From the NCBI RefSeq assembly GCF_039536205.1, contig NZ_BAAAYL010000001.1:1550001-1614000 (forward strand): 64,000 nt of DNA, in the 5' to 3' direction. The DNA comes from Streptomyces sannanensis. GTDB lineage: Bacteria > Actinomycetota > Actinomycetes > Streptomycetales > Streptomycetaceae. Positions 8,486 through 15,704 of this stretch are shown piece by piece. The translations under genes were made by a program, and so were the position numbers. The notes under the pieces are model-generated. The model made no database searches, had not been told where the DNA came from, and worked only from the letters and a program-made list of their open reading frames with translations. Position 1 is the stretch's first letter, and each line of letters starts with the position of its first letter.

Positions 8486-9130
8486 TCAGTCGTCGGCGAG
8501 CTCCTCGAGCGCCCGCCAGATCTCCGTGGTCACGCGCACCGCCGCGTCGGGGTCCCCGGCGGCACAGGCATCGATGAGCCGGTCGTGCAGTGCCGCCGAG
8601 CCGCAGCTGCCCGCGTCGCCGAAGAGGCGGCGCTCCAGGCGGCGGATCAGCGGGGTGTAACGCGCGATCGTCGCGGCGGCGGCGTGGTTGCCGCCGACTC
8701 GTACGAGTACGTCGTGCAGCTCGTCATCGGCCCGCAGTGCCGCGTCGACGTCACCGCCGCCCACCGCACGGGCGAAGCGCTCATTGGCCAGGCGCATCGC
8801 CTCGATGTGCTCGCGCCCGAGCCTCGGCACAGCTGTACGCGCCGCCAGCTCATGCATGGCCCGCACCACGGCCGCTGCGTCACGGACGTCCTGCGCCACG
8901 AGCCGCGTCACTCGTGTGTAGCTCTGCGGCTTGGATTCGACGAGCCCCTCGTCCACGAGCCGGGCCAGCGCCTCGCGCACCGGCGCACGCGAGAGCCCCA
9001 GCCGCTCGGCGAGATCCGCGTCCCGCACGGGCTCACCGGGCGGGAGATCCCCGCGCACGATGGCGTCACGCAGGGCCTCGTACGCCCTGTCACGCAGCAG
9101 AGTGCGGCCCACCGGCCGGAGCGCGTTCAT
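8486..9130 (-). CDS. GntR/FadR-subfamily regulator, likely controls acdS
   Basis: A 214-residue regulator. Residues about 12-75 form the winged helix ([38 protein letters not shown]) and the rest is an FCD ligand-binding domain of helices ([30 protein letters not shown]) whose Asp and His residues usually hold a metal. Its start codon sits three bases from a palindromic operator, so it probably represses itself and the downstream acdS. The inducer is unknown; ACC or an amino acid would fit the context. The end of the gene carries a 19-bp tandem duplication that includes the stop codon. Confidence 0.85.
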   Translation of the reverse strand: MNALRPVGRTLLRDRAYEALRDAIVRGDLPPGEPVRDADLAERLGLSRAPVREALARLVDEGLVESKPQSYTRVTRLVAQDVRDAAAVVRAMHELAARTAVPRLGREHIEAMRLANERFARAVGGGDVDAALRADDELHDVLVRVGGNHAAAATIARYTPLIRRLERRLFGDAGSCGSAALHDRLIDACAAGDPDAAVRVTTEIWRALEELADD

Positions 9131-9132
9131 GG

Positions 9133-9149
9133 ACTGACATGTTAGATGT
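9133..9149. promoter_or_regulatory. Probable GntR operator
   Basis: TGACAT-N5-ATGTCA is a perfect inverted repeat directly upstream of the regulator start at 9130. GntR/FadR proteins bind short palindromes of this size. So close a position implies that the transcript starts inside the site and is leaderless or nearly so. Confidence 0.6.
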
Positions 9150-9212
9150 CAGCTCCCCGCCCGGACAGAGCACACGCATGGTCAGTTGCACGCCGGGCAG
9201 TGTGATCGTGAG

Positions 9213-9419
9213 TCAGGCCATGAAGAGATCGGGATGCGGGCACCGCTCCACCGGCTCATCAGGCCGGTCTGCCCAGTTCCACCACACATGCCGTTCGCGG
9301 CAGCCCCACACAGTGCGGCAGGCCCTCTTGCCGCCGTCCGCCCGTTGACAGAGAGCACATGCGCCGAACTTCATCGGCTGGTCGCACTGTGGGCACGTTG
9401 GTACGGCCTCGGACGGCAC
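9213..9419 (-). CDS. Small Cys-rich (zinc-ribbon-like) protein, possibly truncated
   Basis: A 68-residue frame containing CPQCDQPMKFGACALCQR, then CRTVWGCRERHVWWNWADRP and a C-terminal RCPHPDLF. Two CxxC pairs and further Cys/His residues suggest zinc binding; similar short proteins occur in Streptomyces without known function. The GTG at 9419 is the nearest start, but it coincides with the point where the oppositely oriented nucleotidyltransferase fragment begins (about 9417), so the true N-terminus may have been lost there. Confidence 0.45.
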   Translation of the reverse strand: MPSEAVPTCPQCDQPMKFGACALCQRADGGKRACRTVWGCRERHVWWNWADRPDEPVERCPHPDLFMA

Positions 9420-9851
9420 GGCGACGTCTTCTGCTTCGACGGTGGCGATCTCTCCTGGGAGGCGGAGGACGCTGTGATCAAGGCTGGGCGGGACGTCTTT
9501 GCCGGCCAGCCTGCAGAGGTTGAGATCCGGAACGAGGCATGGGTTCACCTCTGGTACGAGGACAAGTTCAAAGTGGCGTGTCCGCCGTATGAGTCCACCG
9601 AGGCGGCAATCGACAGTTTCACCGCGACGACGTGCTGTCCGGGAGTGCGTGTGGAGACGGACGGCCGGTGGCGTGTGTATGCGCCGCATGGGCTGTCGGA
9701 CGTTTTCAACCTCGTCGTCCGGCCGAACCCGGTGCTTGCCCCGCGGTCGGTGTATGAGGCCAAGACGGCGCAATGGCGGGAGCAATGGCCCGAGTTCACT
9801 GTGTTGGAGCGGCCCGCCGCGAGCATTACGACGATCTCGTCCGTCGGCTGA
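9417..9851 (+). pseudogene. Nucleotidyltransferase-family protein remnant (N-terminus missing)
   Basis: The frame reads [55 protein letters not shown] and [19 protein letters not shown], then [15 protein letters not shown]. This is the C-terminal two thirds of the PF06042-type nucleotidyltransferase family (DUF925). The N-terminal part that would carry the Gly-Ser nucleotide-binding motif is absent, and upstream the DNA encodes the zinc-ribbon frame on the other strand. Confidence 0.65.
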
Positions 9852-10065
9852 TCCCGGCTGCGTAGGCGCACCAGTCTCCGGCGGCGGCTCGCTGCCACTT
9901 GACGGCAAGGGACCGCAGCTGGCCCATGGTGCGCGGGCCGATGCCGCCGGTGCCGCCCAGGATGCGGTAGCCCACGTCTTGCTCCTTGCTGCTCATACGG
10001 GCTCGGGCTCTCCTACCCGTCGCATTCCAGGAGTTGAAGTGTGCTCGAGACCAAGAGCCGACGTG
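9852..10065. other. Intergenic stretch between gene remnants
   Basis: The minus strand encodes an open peptide ([20 protein letters not shown] and so on) without recognisable relatives. It may be a further gene fragment; I cannot support a gene. Confidence 0.3.
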
Positions 10066-10290
10066 CGGAGCCCCGTACCAGCACCACTTGGTGAGTCCCT
10101 CCCGACCGGGGAGTTCCGCACGGCCCGTGACCCACAGCAGGGTGGGCCGGCGGTCGGTGTCGGTGGGAGCGTCGGGGAAGAGGCGGTGCAGCACCCGGCC
10201 GCAGAGGTCCGCGGGCGGGTTCCAGTCGAGGCCCAGGCCCTCGGCCATCTCGTGCGTGTGCACCAGGGTCTCGACAACGCCCATCGCACC
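10066..10290 (-). pseudogene. Maleylpyruvate isomerase-like (mycothiol-dependent) protein remnant
   Basis: The minus-strand frame reads [33 protein letters not shown] and [13 protein letters not shown], then KWCWYGAP. This is the middle and C-terminal part of DinB-like, mycothiol-dependent maleylpyruvate isomerase family proteins. The N-terminal half with the first metal ligands is missing: at 10290 the homology stops and six bases later an integrase fragment starts on the other strand. Confidence 0.6.
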
Positions 10291-10296
10291 GGCTTC

Positions 10297-10554
10297 GCCC
10301 GGCTGTCGTACGGGCAGGCCCGCGCGCTGCTGGACGAGCACACCGCGGTACGCGGGCCCGGGACAGGCTGGGATCTGCACGAGTACCGGCACTCCTCCCT
10401 GACCCACATCGGCGAGGCGGGGGCGAGTCTGCTGATGCTGATGGCGAAGTCCCGGCACAAGAAGCCGGAGAACGTCCGCCGCTACTTCAAGCCCTCGCCG
10501 GAGGCCATTGCGGAGCTGCCCAGTCTGCTGGCGCCCGGCGACACCCGGCGTTGA
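10297..10554 (+). pseudogene. Tyrosine recombinase (phage-type integrase) C-terminal remnant
   Basis: The frame reads [36 protein letters not shown] and [19 protein letters not shown]. It keeps the HxxR motif, the following His and the nucleophilic Tyr (RRYF), but about 300 N-terminal residues and the first catalytic Arg are gone. Such integrases are frequent in Streptomyces accessory islands. The stop at 10554 is probably the original one. Confidence 0.7.
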
Positions 10555-10622
10555 GCCACCCCGGACCTGAAGCGGTACCCCGCTGATGTGGGTGCGTCAT
10601 TGGTGGCTCCGGTTGGGCACGG

Positions 10623-11039
10623 CTACTGCGGGATGCCTGCGCGCGTGAGACCAGCCAAGCGGGACAGAGCGGCGAAACCGTCCTCGGTGCCCGGCCAGTG
10701 GGCGCGCACCGCATCGATTCCCGCTCGCCGTACGGCACTGCGCAGGACGAAGGCGACGATGATCGCGTCATCCGCGTAACCGATGACAGGCAAGAAGTCA
10801 GGGATCAGGTCGATCGGGCTGGCCAGGTAGACCATCAGCAGCGCCAGACGCACCCGCACCCCGCGCGGTATCGCCTTGTCTGCGGCGAGCCGCTTGAGCA
10901 GCCGCAGCAGGTCAGGCAGCAGCCGTATCGCCTCGCTCAGCAAGGCGCCCTTGGGGCGGATGAGCAACAAGGCGATCAGCAGCGCCAGCCAGGCGAACAG
11001 CAGGCCGGCGCCGATCCCGATCAGAATGTCCCACCACAT
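10623..11039 (-). CDS. YkvA-family (DUF1232) small membrane protein
   Basis: A 138-residue protein. An N-terminal helix (WWDILIGIGAGLLFAWLALL) anchors it in the membrane. The DUF1232 core follows: a basic amphipathic stretch (LLRLLKRLAADKAIPRGVRV) and the signature LASPIDLIPDFLPVIGYADD, then IIVAFVLRSAVRRAG. YkvA proteins are widespread and poorly understood. It starts 21 bp after the stop of the ChrB-like gene and is probably cotranscribed with it, which hints at a membrane or metal-stress role but does not show one. Confidence 0.8.
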   Translation of the reverse strand: MWWDILIGIGAGLLFAWLALLIALLLIRPKGALLSEAIRLLPDLLRLLKRLAADKAIPRGVRVRLALLMVYLASPIDLIPDFLPVIGYADDAIIVAFVLRSAVRRAGIDAVRAHWPGTEDGFAALSRLAGLTRAGIPQ

Positions 11040-11060
11040 GCGCGTCTTCCTTACGTCGTT

Positions 11061-11690
11061 TCAGTCCAGTGCGCGCAACCGCGCCGAGCCAGGCAATTCC
11101 CGACCAGGCCCGGCCTGGTCGGGCTCACGGGACGGGCCGGTCTCGGCGGCGAGGGCCGCGTCCTCGAACGCCGCCAGCGCCGCGCGGCAGCGTTCCACCG
11201 CCTCCCGGGCCGCCTGACCGCCCTCGGCTGCGAAGTAGTCACGCGACGCGATCTTCGCCAGCCACTTCTCGAACCGTTCCAGGTCCGCCTCGGACTCCTC
11301 CACCTCCGCGTAGTTGGCCCGCCCCCGTTCGGTCTCCCTCTCCAACTCCGCCAGCAATTCCGGGGCGCGCTCGACGACCTCGGCGTACTCCACATCCCGC
11401 GCCGCGTTGAAATCGGCGATCAGCTCGGCGTACTCCTGCGCGTCTTCCACCGCGACTGTCAGCAGGCGGGCACTGCCTCCGTCGCTGCGCACCGAGGCCA
11501 GCAGGCGCTGGACCTGGCGGCGGACCGGTTCGCGGTCGGGGAGCAGGCACACCGACTGCTGCAGATACGCAGCACCCAACAACCGCAGCTTGCGCCACAC
11601 CCTCACCCGGGTTGCCGTCGGAGCCTCGGCCGTACTCGCCGAGACCAGCAGAAACCGCTCGGGCTCGTGCCCAGACACTTCGGCGCTCAT
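11061..11690 (-). CDS. ChrB N-terminal-domain protein (chromate-resistance family)
   Basis: A 209-residue protein matching the N-terminal domain of ChrB: VWRKLRLLGAAYLQQSVCLL, a helical core with ARLLTVAVEDAQEYAELIADF, and FEKWLAKIASRDYFAAEG. Full-length ChrB proteins sense chromate and control the ChrA exporter; many actinobacteria carry stand-alone ChrB_N proteins like this one. No chrA lies in the window. The gene faces away from the IS1182 element and the MerR operon, and heads a two-gene unit with the YkvA gene. A role in oxyanion or metal stress is inferred from the family only. Confidence 0.65.
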   Translation of the reverse strand: MSAEVSGHEPERFLLVSASTAEAPTATRVRVWRKLRLLGAAYLQQSVCLLPDREPVRRQVQRLLASVRSDGGSARLLTVAVEDAQEYAELIADFNAARDVEYAEVVERAPELLAELERETERGRANYAEVEESEADLERFEKWLAKIASRDYFAAEGGQAAREAVERCRAALAAFEDAALAAETGPSREPDQAGPGRELPGSARLRALD

Positions 11691-11876
11691 GTAACGACCG
11701 TAACATCAGCCAGGAACGCAGAGAACTCGCCCCTTTGGCTGCCGATGGTGGGCGACGCCCTGGCATCGAGGCGGGGAACGTCTGCCGGCCCTGCAAGCCG
11801 GAGGTCCGTACGGGATCCCTGCTCATCCCAGGCCATGCCCGACGCTGAGCCAGCGGCCGGGCTTGCAATCGGTACC

Positions 11877-13591
11877 TAGAAGACTCATGAAGATCTTGGG
11901 TTCTGGCCCCGCCGCGTGAGCGGCGGGGCCAGACTCTTTCTCGTGGTGATGGGGGAATGGGCCGGGGAGACGGTCGGGCCGGATGTGTGGGAGACCTGCC
12001 GGGAGTTGATCCCGGCAGGCAGTGTGTTCGCGTTCCTGGCCGAGCATCGCGGCGCGCTGTTCCCGGCGGAGACGTTCGAGGACATGTACCCGTCGGCGAA
12101 CGGGCGGCCGAGCATGCCGCCGCAGATCCTGGCCGCGGCGATCACGCTGCAGGCCCTTAACGGGCTGTCGGACTTCGAGACGGTCCAGGAGTTGCGGTGT
12201 GACCTGAGGTGGAAGGCCGCGTGCGGGCTGGGCCTGCACGACATGGCGTTCGATCCGTCGCTGCTGGCCTACTTCCGGCGCCGGCTGGCCCGCTCGGTGC
12301 GGCCGAACCGTGTCTTCGAGACGGTGCGCGAGGTGGTGAAGGCCACCGGTGTCCTCAAGGGCAAGCACCGGCGGGCGCTGGACTCCACGGTGCTGGACGA
12401 TGCGGTCGCCACCCAGGACACCGTCACCCAGATCATCGCCGCCGTCCGCGCGGTAATTCGCGAGGTCCCCGGGGCCGCTGAGGTGGCAGCCGTGCAGTGC
12501 ACCGCGCATGACTACAGCGACCCGGGCAAACCAAGGATCGCCTGGAATGACGAGCAGGCCCGCGCCACGCTTGTTGATGCCCTGGTCAGTGACGCGCTCA
12601 GGCTGCTCGGGCATCTGCCCGAGCAGGAGCTGGGCGAGAAGGCCGCGAATGCCGTCGGCATCCTGGCCCTGGTCGCCGGGCAAGACGTCGAACCCGCCGA
12701 GGACTCCGACGGCCGCGACGGGCGCTGGCGCATCACCCGTGGCACCGCGCAGGACCGGATGGTCTCCACCGTCGACCCCGAGGCCCGGCACATCCACAAA
12801 ACCCGCACCCACCAGCAAGACGGCTTCAAGGCCCACCTGGCCATCGAGCCCGAGACCGGGTTATACACCGCCGTCGCCCTGCGGCCCGGCAGTGGCCCAG
12901 AGCACCACGAGGCCACCGTCGGCCTGGACCTTCTCGCCGAGGAGGACGGGCCGGTGGACGCCTTCGGCGACACCGCCTACTCCACCGGCGATGCCCGCCA
13001 GGCCCTCGAAGACGCAGGGCACCGGCTGTTCCTCAAGCCCGCCCCGCTACGGGCGGCCGTCCCCGGCGGCTTCACCCTGGACGACTTCGCCATCGACACC
13101 GCCGCCGCCACGGTGACCTGCCCCGCTGGACACACGGTCCCCCTGTCAGACCCCGGCGGACAGCACCACCAGCGCAAGGCGGCCTTCGGGAAACTGTGCG
13201 CCGGATGTCCCCTGCGCGAGCGGTGCACCAAGGCCAAGGCCGGCCGCATCCTGACCATCCGCCCACACCACGACCTGCTCGCAGCCGCCCGCCGCCAGGC
13301 CGCTACCGACCCCGACTGGCAAGCCGACTACCGCCGCTGGAGACCACCGGTCGAACGCGCCGTCGCCTGGCTCGTCCACCACGGCAACCGCAAACTCCGC
13401 TACCGCGGAACCATCGCCAACGACACCTGGCTCCACACCCGAGCCGCCGCCCTCAACCTCCGCCGACTGATCAACCTCGGACTCACCCGCACCGGCGACA
13501 CCTGGCACCTCGCCCCGGCCACCGGATGACCAGAAGGGCCGCCCGGCCTCCGGCCGGACAGCCCCTCAACAAGATCTTCATGAGTCTTCTA
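11877..13591 (+). mobile_element. IS1182-family insertion sequence, complete
   Basis: A 1715-bp element bounded by perfect 22-bp inverted repeats (11877-11898 and 13570-13591; outer bases TAGAAGACTCATG). CTAG lies at both borders (11876-11879, overlapping the left repeat by three bases, and 13592-13595), consistent with a 4-bp target duplication. Inside the left end a perfect 11-bp GC hairpin (11905-11930) should block read-through transcription into the transposase. Removing the element and one CTAG restores the palindrome GTACCTAGGTAC, so it has inserted into an operator-like site. Confidence 0.9.
11949..13529 (+). CDS. IS1182-family transposase
   Basis: A 526-residue DDE transposase. The N-terminal DUF772-like domain reads YPSANGRPSMPPQILAAAIT and DLRWKAACGLGLHDMAFDPS. 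The catalytic part includes ALDSTVLDDAV (first Asp), DGFKAHLAIEPETGLY, VDAFGDTAYSTGDAR (second Asp) and the C-terminal RPPVERAVAWLVHHGNRKLR with the last Glu. A Cys cluster (CAGCPLRERC) is typical of the family. I start it at ATG 11949 because the upstream GTG at 11916 lies in the loop of the inner hairpin. The frame is intact, so the copy may still be active. Confidence 0.9.
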   Translation: MGEWAGETVGPDVWETCRELIPAGSVFAFLAEHRGALFPAETFEDMYPSANGRPSMPPQILAAAITLQALNGLSDFETVQELRCDLRWKAACGLGLHDMAFDPSLLAYFRRRLARSVRPNRVFETVREVVKATGVLKGKHRRALDSTVLDDAVATQDTVTQIIAAVRAVIREVPGAAEVAAVQCTAHDYSDPGKPRIAWNDEQARATLVDALVSDALRLLGHLPEQELGEKAANAVGILALVAGQDVEPAEDSDGRDGRWRITRGTAQDRMVSTVDPEARHIHKTRTHQQDGFKAHLAIEPETGLYTAVALRPGSGPEHHEATVGLDLLAEEDGPVDAFGDTAYSTGDARQALEDAGHRLFLKPAPLRAAVPGGFTLDDFAIDTAAATVTCPAGHTVPLSDPGGQHHQRKAAFGKLCAGCPLRERCTKAKAGRILTIRPHHDLLAAARRQAATDPDWQADYRRWRPPVERAVAWLVHHGNRKLRYRGTIANDTWLHTRAAALNLRRLINLGLTRTGDTWHLAPATG

Positions 13592-13656
13592 CTAGGTACA
13601 GGTTTACCGTCGGAGGTGTCCCCACCACCGGGGACGTGATGACGGGAGTGAGCGCG

Positions 13657-13992
13657 ATGAGTGATCTTGCGTGGGTGCCGCAGTCCTGCACGCTACCCAC
13701 CGAGGAACGGCCCCTGCGGGTCGCCGAGTGGGATGCGCTGTTCGCCGAGCGTCTCACCTCGCTGTCCCGGCCCCAGCCACTCCACCTACGCCTTGACCTG
13801 GCAGGCGGAGAGGGCGTCGAGGACCGGGTTCGTGACCTGGTGGAGCGCGAGAGCGGGTGCTGCTCGTTCTTCACCTTCACCACCATCCCCGGCAAGGACC
13901 TGATCCGGCTGGACATCTCTGTGGACCAGGTCCACGAGGCGGTCCTGGACGCCCTTACTGCACGGACCGCTGCCGCCCGGGAGCAGCGGTGA
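13657..13992 (+). CDS. Cysteine-motif protein of a metal-resistance operon
   Basis: A 111-residue soluble protein. Its notable feature is VERESGCCSFFTF around residues 66-78, a vicinal Cys pair suited to binding a soft metal; the rest is a small alpha/beta fold (LHLRLDLAGG, GKDLIRLDISVDQVH). Similar short proteins sit next to merR in actinobacterial mercury or arsenic clusters, but I know of no demonstrated function. The start is ATG 13657 after GGGAGTGAG. Its stop overlaps the GTG start of merR, so the two are translationally coupled. Confidence 0.6.
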   Translation: MSDLAWVPQSCTLPTEERPLRVAEWDALFAERLTSLSRPQPLHLRLDLAGGEGVEDRVRDLVERESGCCSFFTFTTIPGKDLIRLDISVDQVHEAVLDALTARTAAAREQR

Positions 13993-14435
13993 GCACGGGC
14001 CTGCGCAGCGGGCAGGTCGCCGAGGCGGCCGGGGTGAACATCCAGACGCTGCGCTACTACGAGCGGCGCGGCCTGCTGGCCGAGCCGGAACGCAGCAATG
14101 GCGGTCACCGCCTGTACGGCGAGGACGCGGTGACCGCGCTGCGGGTGATCAAGGCCGCCCGGCGGCTAGGGTTCACGCTGGAGGAGGTCGCTGAACTCCT
14201 GGAGGCCGGCTGCCACCGGCACAGCCGCCCCGTCGCGGGCCTCCAGGAGCGGGCCGCGGCCAAGCTCGCCGAGGTCGACGCGAAGATCGCCGACCTGACC
14301 ACTATCCGCACCGCCCTGGCCGCCGCCATGGAGGCGGGCTGCGACGACCTGACCGTCTGCGCCGCCAGCGACTGCTGCCCCATCCCCTTCACCGACCTCG
14401 CCGAGGAGAACCGCCATGCCGAACCCTGCTGCTGA
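13989..14435 (+). CDS. merR: MerR-family metal-responsive regulator
   Basis: A 148-residue regulator starting at GTG. Residues 6-75 are the MerR winged helix (RSGQVAEAAGVNIQTLRYYE, GGHRLYGEDAV, LGFTLEEVAELLEAG). A long dimerisation helix follows, and then a Cys-rich tail: Cys75, Cys118, Cys124 and the pair Cys129-Cys130 before Pro, with Cys-Cys as the last residues. A Cys in the first helix plus a distal CP motif resembles mercury-sensing MerR, but there are more cysteines and the spacing differs, so the metal is uncertain. It overlaps the next gene by 20 bp. Its operator appears to be the site broken by the IS. Confidence 0.8.
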   Translation: MSTGLRSGQVAEAAGVNIQTLRYYERRGLLAEPERSNGGHRLYGEDAVTALRVIKAARRLGFTLEEVAELLEAGCHRHSRPVAGLQERAAAKLAEVDAKIADLTTIRTALAAAMEAGCDDLTVCAASDCCPIPFTDLAEENRHAEPCC

Positions 14436-14730
14436 CCCCCGTCCCCAGCGCGCCCCGAAGGCGCTCGGGGGCCTGGCCGCGCTGGCCTGCGTGGCGTGCT
14501 GCGCGCTGCCCGTCCTGATCACGGCGGGAGTCGTCGGCGCCGGTGCGGGGGCGGTGGTGGGCTGGCTGCCCGCCCTCGCCGTCGTCCTGGCCGCGGCTGC
14601 CGCCGGAACCTGGTGGCTGGGCCAGCGCCGCCGCTCCTGCTCCTGCGCACCGAAGACCGCAGGTGAGGGTGGGTGCGGCTGCAAGGCGTCCGGTGACCCG
14701 CTGAAGATCACGGGCACGGGCCGCCGGTAG
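14416..14730 (+). CDS. MerT/MerF-like small membrane protein
   Basis: A 104-residue protein with two transmembrane helices. The first (about 18-40) contains [20 protein letters not shown], a vicinal Cys pair in the membrane followed by Pro, as in the mercuric ion uptake proteins MerT and MerF. The second (about 45-65) ends in a cytoplasmic tail with four more Cys (SCSC and GCGC motifs) that could accept the ion. The family link is by pattern rather than clear homology. It starts 20 bp before the end of merR and so belongs to the same transcript. Confidence 0.55.
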   Translation: MPNPAADPRPQRAPKALGGLAALACVACCALPVLITAGVVGAGAGAVVGWLPALAVVLAAAAAGTWWLGQRRRSCSCAPKTAGEGGCGCKASGDPLKITGTGRR

Positions 14731-14741
14731 GGTCAGCCGGT

Positions 14742-15077
14742 ATGGCCGTCGCGCGTTCCGTTGCCCTGTTCGTCGTCGCCGCCCTCTTCGAGATCGGCGG
14801 CGCCTGGCTGGTCTGGCAGGGCATCCGCGAGCACAAGGGCTGGATCTGGATCGGCGCCGGCGTCATCGCCCTCGGCCTCTACGGCGTCGTGGCGACCTTC
14901 CAGTCCGACGACAACTTCGGCCGCATCCTCGCCGCGTATGGCGGGATCTTCGTGGCCGGGTCGATCGCCTGGGGCATGGTCGCCGACGGCTACCGGCCCG
15001 ACCGCTTCGACGTCATCGGCGCCCTGGTCTGCCTCGTGGGCATGGCCGTGATCATGTACGCGCCCCGCAGTCACTGA
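14742..15077 (+). CDS. YnfA-family (UPF0060) membrane protein
   Basis: A 111-residue protein with four transmembrane helices and the family motifs [40 protein letters not shown] and [20 protein letters not shown]. YnfA proteins belong to the SMR-like transporter fold; efflux of cationic compounds has been proposed for some. It follows the MerT-like gene by 11 bp and is the last gene of the operon. GC-rich third positions continue to the stop. Confidence 0.85.
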   Translation: MAVARSVALFVVAALFEIGGAWLVWQGIREHKGWIWIGAGVIALGLYGVVATFQSDDNFGRILAAYGGIFVAGSIAWGMVADGYRPDRFDVIGALVCLVGMAVIMYAPRSH

Positions 15078-15098
15078 CCTCACTGGGCGGCGGGCTGG

Positions 15099-15209
15099 TC
15101 AGTGGTCGCCGGAGAAGATCTCCCGGACCTCACGCAGGGCGGAGTAACCCAGCACGTACCCGGCAAGCGGGTCGGCCCACCACAGGCCGGCGAGAGAGTT
15201 CAGGAGCAG
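15099..15209 (-). pseudogene. Cation diffusion facilitator C-terminal remnant
   Basis: The last 36 codons of a minus-strand frame read LLLNSLAGLWWADPLAGYVL and YSALREVREIFSG. The WWADPLAG motif is the sixth transmembrane helix of CzcD-like cation efflux proteins. Only this tail remains; upstream it is fused, out of frame, to the Tn3 transposase fragment. It would have lain convergent to the MerR operon. Confidence 0.55.
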
Positions 15210-15421
15210 TCGGCGATCCTGGGTGAGAACTGGTAGCCGCAGATCGCGAACAGGCCAAAGACAATGTCGGAGTACGACCCGGTGTCCGTGATGACGGCCT
15301 CCGGCTTCGGCCCACCGTCGCGGGCGTGGATGGCGTCCAGGATGAACAGCGAGTCGCGCAACGTGCCCGGCACGACCACCCCGCCCAGCCCCATCATCTG
15401 GTCGTTTACCACGTTCAGCAG
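15200..15421 (-). pseudogene. Tn3-family transposase remnant
   Basis: The frame reads LLNVVNDQMMGLGGVVVPGT, LRDSLFILDA, EAVITDTGSYSDIVFGLFAI and CGYQFSPRIAD. This is the catalytic core of Tn3 transposases, including the Asp in TDTGSYSD. About 900 residues of the full protein are missing. The frame stops within the junction to the cation-transporter fragment. Confidence 0.75.
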
Positions 15422-15704
15422 GTGGCGCCCTGAGGCGTACGGAAAGGCCAGCCGGCCTGGCCAGGGCCTGCGCCCGCTGCGCGACCCGGACGCGCCCGGA
15501 CTGGACGAGTACGACGACGGCGAGGAGTGAGCACGAGGGGGCTGCTCCGGTCCCGGGGATGCCGGCGGTGACGAGGGCGGGCCCCTGGGTGATCGACTTG
15601 CCTCTACCACATTCAGTCACGGCACCTCCCAGTCGCAGAAGAATGCCCCTCGATCGCAGTATAAAGAGGGAAAAGTTCACTCAGAATCACAGACGGCCTG
15701 AAGT

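Larger units (their letters stand above)
11858..13606 (+). promoter_or_regulatory. MerR-type promoter/operator split by the IS
   Basis: The left flank ends TTGCAATCGGTAC and the right flank resumes with CTAGGTACAGGTTTACCG. Joined, they give TTGCAA, a 19-bp spacer centred on the palindrome GTACCTAGGTAC, and TTACCG. A dyad in an overlong 19-20 bp spacer is the hallmark of promoters activated by MerR-family proteins. A merR gene lies in the operon immediately downstream (13989). The insertion separates the -35 from the -10 region by about 1.7 kb. Confidence 0.6.
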
